From Cyclospora cayetanensis (lineage: Eukaryota; Apicomplexa; Conoidasida; Eucoccidiorida; Eimeriidae), in the NCBI RefSeq assembly GCF_002999335.1, contig NW_020312259.1:226220-290219 (forward strand): 64,000 nucleotides of DNA, in the 5' to 3' direction. Both the position numbers and the translations under genes were made by a program. Below, piece by piece: positions 58,001 to 64,000 of this stretch (within the stretch, counting starts at the first letter, position 1; each line of letters starts with the position of its first letter). The notes under the pieces are model-generated. The model did not search any database. It was not told the origin of the DNA and saw nothing but the letters and a program-made list of their open reading frames with translations.

Positions 58001-61000
58001 GATGCAGCAGCAGCACAGCAGCACGAAGCAGCAGAGTCAGGGGAAACAGAAGTCGCCGTGCCCGCTGAGACGGCGGATGCTGGAACCGCCATTCCAACAG
58101 CATCGGCAGTAGACTCTTTTCCACAAACAAAAGCAACTGGCTCTCTTGGCAGTCGTCCCCACGCAGCTAAGTGGGATATACAGCCAGTGTCAGTACAGCA
58201 GCCGCAACAGCAGGACGGGCAGCAGCAGCACGCGCAAGCTGCGAATGGAAACGCCTGCACGACAGACAGCAGCAGTGACAGCAGCAGTAGCAGCAGCAGT
58301 AGCAGCAGCAGTACTAGCGAAAGCAGCATAAGCTTCTCCAGTAGAGATGCAGCGAATGCTCCAAGAGCTTCTTCGCGTTGGGGGCAGAGGACCCCTCGGC
58401 CGTTGGTGGCAGTAGATGCATCAGAAGAAGCAGCGATCGCAGCAGAGGCACTGCCAGCTACAGCCGTAGGAGGTTCAGAAGCAGCGTTCGGCAATCCTAT
58501 TACAGACGCCCAGGCGGCAGAAGCGCGTGCAGCAGCTGCACAAGCTGCGGAGGATTTTTTTGGCGCAGATTTCTCGCAGGAAGAGTCCGCAGGAGCGACG
58601 CAGTCTCCTGAAGGAGCTGCTGCAGGAGCTGCAGCAAAGGCTGCGGCAGCGCGCGCAGCAGCTGTTCAAGCTGCAGGAGCAGCTGCAGGTAACTCAGACG
58701 CAGCAGCAGCCGCAGCCGCAGCAGCAGCAGCAGCAGCGAAGGCTGCAGCAGCCCGCGCAGCAGCTGCACAGGCTGCAGAGGATTTCTTTGGCGGAGACTT
58801 TTCGGAAGTTTCGCCTCTTCAAGCAGCGAAGTCAGCAGCAGCTGTACCTGCAGCTTCGGCAGCAGCAGCAGTAGGGCACCCCTTTGCACCAGCGAGCTCA
58901 GAGGCGTCGGCAGCAGCGAAGGCTGCAGCGGCAGAGGATTTCTTTGGCGAGAATGCCTCTCAGACGCAGTTCGCAGCTCGAGGAGGCCAGTCGGAGCTCG
59001 TCGAATCCAGCGGCAGTCGATCGCTTCGCTCAGTGGGTGGGAACGCTCCCCTGAGCAGTGGGAGCCGCATGCATGCGGCGGGAGCGGGGAGTGGATTCGG
59101 CAGCTGCGATGGCGCGAGTCTCACGGAGGAGGACTGCGCCGCAGCAAAAGCGGAGCAGCTGGAGTTCAAGCGTCTCCTAGATGAAGCTGCAGAGGAAGAG
59201 TGGACTGAAGCGGAGGCAGCAGCAGCAGGAAGGCCCTTATCTCTCAGTGAAACTCCCCTCATCGATGCAATTGAGGTTCGTTTGATACTGCTGTTATCAA
59301 ACTGCCGATATTCCTTACTCTGGAACGGTCGCACCTGCCATCTGCGAGAAACCGTTGCGATAGATGCCTTTGAAAAAGCGCACTTTCAAAGCTTTATCGC
59401 TCTCAGATGCGCGAGCCTCTCCCTGTGTCTGGCTGTTGTTGCTTCTTCATCTCATGCTTCGATGCCTTCGTGTGGTCTCTTTTGTGTGTGTTTGGAGTGT
59501 CTATGTCGATCCGCGGGTGCCTCTCTAGGCGTGCGTTCGCATGCTGGATCTCTCTGCCTGCATGGTCGGCGCGTAGCGTCTGTACCCCCACGTGCAAAGC
59601 ACGAGGCTGCCTCCGTGGTTCCTTCCTCTGCCGCTTTCTTCGCTATACTATGCTTTTCTCTCCGCTTCTTGTGTCGTGTGTGCGTGTGTATTTCTGCTGT
59701 GTGTTTGCATTTGTGTTGTATGCGTATTTGATTGTATGTGTTTGTTTGTGTGTGATTGTATGTGTGTATTTGTGTTGTATGTGTATTTGATTGTAGGCGT
59801 GTATTTGTGTGTATTCGTGTTGTGTGTTTGTGTGTGTCTGATTGTGTGTGTTTGATTGTGTGTATTTGTGTGTATTCGTGTTGTGTGTTTGTGTGTGTGA
59901 TTGTATGTGTTTGATTGTGTGTATTTGTGTTGTATGTGTATTTGATTGTAGGTGTGTTTGATTGTGTGTATTCGTGTTGTGTGTTTGTGTGTGTGATTGT
60001 ATGTGTGTATTTGTGTTGCATGTGTCTGCTCGTATGTGTGTATTTGTGTTGCATGTGTCTGCTCGTGTGTGTGTATTTGTGTTACATGTGTCTGCTCGTA
60101 TGTGTGTATTTGTGTTGCATGTGTCTGCTCGTGTGTGTGTATTTGTGTTGCATGTGTCTGCTCGTATGTGTGTATTTGTGTTGCATGTGTCTGCTCGTAT
60201 GTGTGTATTTGTGTTGCATGTGTCTGCTCGTGTGTGTGTATTTGTGTTGCATGTGTCTGCTCGTATGTGTGTATTTGTGTTGCATGTGTATTTGATTGTA
60301 GGTGTGTTATGTACGTGTGTGTGTGTGTTTGTGCAATCGCGCGCTCGTTTTTTTATCGGCAGCGTGTGGAGTTTACAGTTGTGGCTTTGGACGTGTGTAT
60401 CTCCTGCAGATGGCGCATCGTCACGGTCTCGCCTCAGTATGGAGTGGCTATTTGCTGGATGGTGATGCGCTGCTCGTGAATTTGAATTTTTTGCGGTTTG
60501 AAGAGAGGCACCCGCTTCAGCCGGGGCGTTTGCTGTCTTTGCCGCGGATCCCCCGATTTCCCCCCCCCCAGATCGAGTTAGCGTCAGAGACAGACGTTGC
60601 AGCAGCAGCGGCAGCAGCAGCAGCGGCTGGAGCAGGAGGAGGTGCCAGTGAAGCTGAATTGCAACTTGAACTTTCAGCAGCCGCATGGGTTGCGCAGTGG
60701 TGTCGTCCTCCCTTCTCCTCAGGAGCTCAAGTGCTCTCTCTCCTTGTGCAGTATCATGCAAAGTGCCTTGCTGCGCATTGCGAGCTGCGGCGTCTCCTAA
60801 GAAACAAACTCGAACGGATGCTTACTCTCTCTGTCATCACCAGTCCCAAGGGCGAAAGAGAAGCAGATCCTGCAAAAGCCTGCTGGATCGCACGCAGGCT
60901 ATGGCGGCTCCCCGTGAAATGCTTTCTAGAGGAGGTATATGATCTATCTCCATAGATATATATGTATATAGATTTATATATATATGTATGTATAGATATA

Positions 61001-64000
61001 TATATATGTGTGTGTATACATATATTTGTATATGTATTCATGTACATCTTGAAATACGTATTCATACATTCGTATCCATATGTGTATATATGGATGTGTG
61101 TATGTTGGGACGTGTCGTGTTGTGTGTTGTTTTTTACGCCTATCCAAGGCACACCTCTCTTTTCTTTCGAAGAGGTTTCATTTCAGTCGCACTTACTGCT
61201 GTTTTGTGGGGAACGCGCGATCCACACAGACGGATGTTTTGTGGATATTTTTGACGGTGCTCTGTGCTGCATGCAAGCGCATGGGCCGTTCAAGTGCCAT
61301 CTGCTGCATGCAAAACACGTGTGCTGCTGCTGATGATGCGGCTGCAGATTTTGCCAGAGTTTGTGGAAAAGCCGCCGTGTCTACCGTGGAATGACAGGGC
61401 TCACCGCGAAGAAGAGCAAAGAGAGAAAGAAATAGCGAGGCGTCGCCAGCTGCAGTCTCTCGCGACACAGGAGGAGAAGAAGGAGTTTCTTGCTCTTTGC
61501 AAGAAGGCCGACAGAGAAGAGAAAACTCGACGGGAGCAGGTTGCAGCGGATCCCCTTCAACGCGCCAAGAGGCTCAAGCAGATACTATGCAACCGAAGAG
61601 ACAACTCCATCAGTCCTCTTTTCGTTCAGGTTTGTGTGTGTGCGCATGTGTAGCACCCAAGTGGGATTTTCGCACACTGCAGACCAGACTCTTAGCGCTC
61701 CTAGCCTCCCACACCGCTAGGCTTTGCCTTTCCTTGCTTTAAAACTGCTCTGTTAGAGTCGTCTATTGGCGGATGCATCTGCTGCTGCTGTCGGGCTAGA
61801 TGTTGCGCCTGCCGTGTTCAATGCAGATCCAGCAACTGGAGAGACAGGGCGAGGTAGCGGTGATACTGCATCCTCTTTCGGGGGAGACGCCTCCGTGGAA
61901 GCGGGAAGAGTTTGCGGGGAGGCATGCGGAAGCCTTGAAGGAGCAGAAGCTCTTGCGATTAAGTGGCAAGACAGCTGGCATGTCAGTGGCGACACTGGGT
62001 AGCAGCGGCGTGGCGAGCTACATGCACGATCTGCAGCAGCAGCAGCAGTATTTGGAGAGCGAGCAGCAAAAGTTTGCAGAGGCGGAACGCGAGGATCAGC
62101 AGCTCATAGAGTCGCTTCTTTCTCACCTGCTAAATGCCTACAGCCCTTACGCAGGCGCCTTTCACCGTGGCGTGGGAGGGGGGGGCGGTGCAGAAGCTGC
62201 TGCTGCTGCTCCGTGGGTGTACATCCAGCGGCTAATCCTCAAGAGGCTGCTCCTGAACGAGTTGCTTCCCGCAGTCAAGCGAGACACTCGCGACAAGTTG
62301 CTGCGAGCGTCTCAGGAGGCAGTTCTTAAGGCCTGTCAGGAGATGCTGCACTGGAAGCTGTGCATGCAGCCTCTACGTCCGACGCAGGAGCAGCAGCAGC
62401 GGCGCCAGCAGGAGCTTGTTCAGGATGACACCACCGACAGCAGCAGCAGCAGCGACAGCAGCAGCAGCAGCAGCGACTCAGACTCCCCCAGTATGCCCGT
62501 TGCTGCAGCGGCACCCCCCGAAAAAAGGAGGCGGAGACAGCAGCGGAGACAGCGGCAGCAGCAGCGACAGCAGCGCTTGACTCACGATCCGGCTGCAATA
62601 GACTGTCTCTCTTTCGTGATTCAGCACAGACCGATTGAGGGAGGGCGTGGTGAGACTCTCGCAAGGACGCATGCGGTCCTAGTCAACGCTTGGGGGGAGA
62701 TCGAAACGCATGAGTGCTTCGATGTGCTGCTGAATACTCGGCTTCCAGACGAGCAGCAGCAACAGCAACAGCTGCAACAGCTGCAGCAGCAGCGCCAGAC
62801 AGGAGTCCTCTCCCAGCACGCCGCTGCCGCTGCACTCGATCCTGCAGCAGCCTCACAGCAGCAGCAGCAGCAGGGGATCTCGCGGGAGGAGCAGCTTGCG
62901 CAGCGAGATTTGCAACGCTTAGTTCGCCTCTTTACCGACAGATTCGTGGATGTGGCAGCGGTGGGAGTGCGCGATCGTTATGGACTGCTCTTGCAGCAGA
63001 TCCTGAAGCAGCATGTTCTGCCTAAACTGGAAGAACGTCATCGTCCCTTCGCGCTCGTTCTCGCCCCTCTGGAAATCCCCGCAGTTTGGGCTGGTAGTGA
63101 TCGTGTGCCAGAGACTCTCAGACGTAGCATGGCGAGGGAAGCACTCATGGTGAGGGACGCTCTTTTAGTCTTGCGGATGTTTCTTTGTTTCGCGTTTAAC
63201 TGGGTACTCGACAGTGCATTTCCTAATCTGCTCTAACAGGTGTTTCTAACTCCCTTTTTGGATGCGCTTTTTGGCCCCTTTTCTTGCGGCTTTTTTGTTC
63301 GTGCGGTCTGTGCGTTTGTGTGTTTGTGTGTGTTTGTGTGTCGTGTGTTTTGTGTGTGTGTGCGTGTATGTTTCGTGTGCTTGTGTGTGTATGTTTCGTG
63401 TGTTTGTGTGTGTATGTTTCGTGTGTGTATGTTTTGTGTGTTTGTGTGTGTATGTTTCGTGTTTGTATGTCTCGTGTGTGTATGTTTCGTGTGTGTATGT
63501 TTCGTGTGTTTGTGTTTATGTTTCGTGTGTTTGTGTGTGTATGTTTCGTGTGTTTGTGTGTCTTGCGGCATTCTGAACAACCTCTCCTGGAGCTTCTGTG
63601 GTATAGCGGCGAATCACCGTCATTGTAAGTGGCAAACATGGGGTGACTCTGTGCGCGCACAGGCCCTTTCTCTTGGCCGCTACATCCAAGACCCCTTGGC
63701 AGAAGCCGCAACGCTTTGGGGTGAAGGCACCGACAACTTGCTTCTCCAGCTCAAGCTGCACCCCCTCCAAGCGGCGGTAAGTCTATTAGTGCTCACGCCA
63801 GCTGGAAAATGTACCCCGGCTCTGGCAACTGTCTGTGCAAGCAGCTGCTGCAACTGCTTGCTGCAGTTGCTTCCTGCAACTGCTTGCTGCAGTTGCTTCC
63901 TGCAACTGCTTGCTGCAGTTGCTTCCTGCAACTGCTTGCTGCAGTTGCTTCCTGCAACTGCTTGCTGCAGTTGCTTCCTGCAACTGCTTGCTGCAGTTGC
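54547..64000 (+). CDS. SPT6: transcription elongation factor SPT6, multi-exon, runs off the right edge
   Basis: Exons: 54547-55643, 55871-56129, 56699-59275, 60410-60934, one from about 61187 (end unresolved), 61348-61629, 61827-63149, possibly one near 63560-63625, 63663-63776, continuing past the window. SPT6 is a nuclear histone chaperone that travels with RNA polymerase II. Evidence in order: a long acidic/basic N-terminus with DEEDLDLIAENTG (SPT6 signature), DEAIARIDFPERLQLR, AEALWISRRLLEEF with FEIVFILEHRIHLVAPPLS, MAHRHGLASVWSGYL (death-like/HtH region), WNDRAHREEEQ, a YqgF-like block (THAVLVNAWGEIETHECFD) and LSLGRYIQDPLAEAATLW near the right edge. Exon 3 carries huge low-complexity inserts (poly-A, an alternating AD block at about 57843-58016, poly-S), and exon 61827-63149 carries poly-Q and poly-S. 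ATG 54547 is the first ATG of the frame. The C-terminal S1/SH2 domains lie outside the window. Intron 2 has a GC donor. Confidence 0.85.
56160..56530 (+). repeat. TTGCTGTTAGTG-type minisatellite in SPT6 intron 2
   Basis: Imperfect repeats of TTGCTATTGCTG and TTAGTGTTAGTG motifs fill most of the GC-AG intron 56130-56698. No reading function is implied. Confidence 0.9.
57843..58016 (+). repeat. GCAGAT/GCAGCA coding repeat (Ala-Asp alternation) in SPT6
   Basis: A mixture of GCAGAT and GCAGCA hexamers inside exon 3, read as alternating Ala-Asp with Ala runs. The same DNA would give poly-Met/Gln or other low-complexity peptides in other frames, so the frame is set only by the flanking SPT6 domains. 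Confidence 0.9.
59690..60340 (+). repeat. GT-rich intronic repeat with a 33-bp minisatellite
   Basis: The region is dominated by TGTGTGTATTTGTGTTG-type sequence. From about 60003 to 60300 it forms about nine copies of a 33-bp unit (GTGTGTATTTGTGTTGCATG, then TGTCTGCTCGTAT), alternating between CGTAT and CGTGT endings. It lies in the SPT6 intron 59276-60409. Confidence 0.92.
60952..61115 (+). repeat. TA/TG-rich simple sequence in SPT6 intron
   Basis: Runs of TATATATGTATA and TGTGTGTATA follow the donor at 60935, within the intron before the next SPT6 exon. Confidence 0.85.
63305..63560 (+). repeat. GTGTGTATGTTTCGTG-type intronic repeat
   Basis: Imperfect tandem copies of TGTGTGTATGTTTCGTG inside the SPT6 intron after exon 61827-63149. 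Confidence 0.9.
63843..64000 (+). repeat. 26-bp tandem array with internal inverted repeat, runs off the edge
   Basis: Unit CTGCAACTGCTTGCTGCAGT followed by TGCTTC, at least five copies, continuing to the last base. Each unit contains GCAACTGC and its reverse complement GCAGTTGC, so every copy can form a short hairpin. It follows the donor at 63777 and is therefore probably intronic in SPT6. Confidence 0.93.

Noticed and set aside
57640..58494. 284-codon minus-strand open frame opposite SPT6 exon 3
   Set aside because: It is the antisense of the Ala/Asp/Ser repeat DNA; its composition is poly-Ala/Leu/Ser and it has no motif. The plus strand carries SPT6 domains on both sides.
60003..60300. 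CRISPR-like array
   Set aside because: Units are contiguous tandem copies with no unique spacers, and the organism is eukaryotic. The same applies to the 46-bp and 26-bp arrays.
59452..60761. Long minus-strand frames encoding His-Thr-rich repeats opposite the GT-rich intron
   Set aside because: These are by-products of the 33-bp GT-rich minisatellite, which lacks stops in several frames; no motif or start context.

Overview
The window is nuclear DNA of a coccidian apicomplexan, most likely Eimeria (E. tenella-like). The grounds are intron-rich genes with GT-AG and some GC-AG introns, exons packed with CAG repeats read as poly-Q/A/S, a calcium-dependent protein kinase of the coccidian type with a starch-binding domain, and decayed Ty3/gypsy (chromovirus-type) retroelements. 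Species was not tested by any search. The window alternates between repeat-poor segments (about 1-19.8 kb and 27.2-42.4 kb) and CAG/GT-repeat-rich segments (about 19.9-27.2 kb and 42.4-64 kb). This matches the feature-poor/feature-rich segmentation described for E. tenella chromosome 1.

Left repeat-poor segment (1-19.8 kb): a decayed retroelement fragment at the edge (reverse transcriptase, integrase, chromodomain-like); a two-exon orphan gene (+, 3356-4317); an ELO fatty-acid elongase (+, 7050-8791, four exons); and an 11-exon orphan of about 1,170 residues (-, 10928-18296). First repeat-rich segment (19.9-27.2 kb): one large eight-exon plus-strand gene with helical-repeat/PPR-like stretches and an in-frame 42-bp Gln-rich repeat.

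Second repeat-poor segment (27.2-42.4 kb): a more complete decayed Ty3/gypsy element (about 28.7-32.8 kb, domains in gag-PR-RT-RNase H-IN order), then a CBM20-kinase-EF-hand gene (CDPK2 type, +, 35160-38328), then a small secreted-protein candidate (-, 39378-40356).

Second repeat-rich segment (42.4-64 kb): a large helical orphan (-, 42436-46445), a CCDC130/Yju2-family splicing factor (-, 46949-47899), a six-exon orphan (+, 48867-50788), a PSTK-like P-loop kinase (-, about 51402-53763) and the elongation factor SPT6 (+, 54547 to beyond the right edge). The SPT6 gene carries long low-complexity insertions, and its introns hold GT-rich minisatellites and a hairpin-forming tandem array.

These are independent eukaryotic genes with no operons. 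Most boundaries were set by matching intron phase at consensus splice sites. Several models close in frame over all exons; unresolved parts are stated in each entry. No rRNA, tRNA or CRISPR was recognised.
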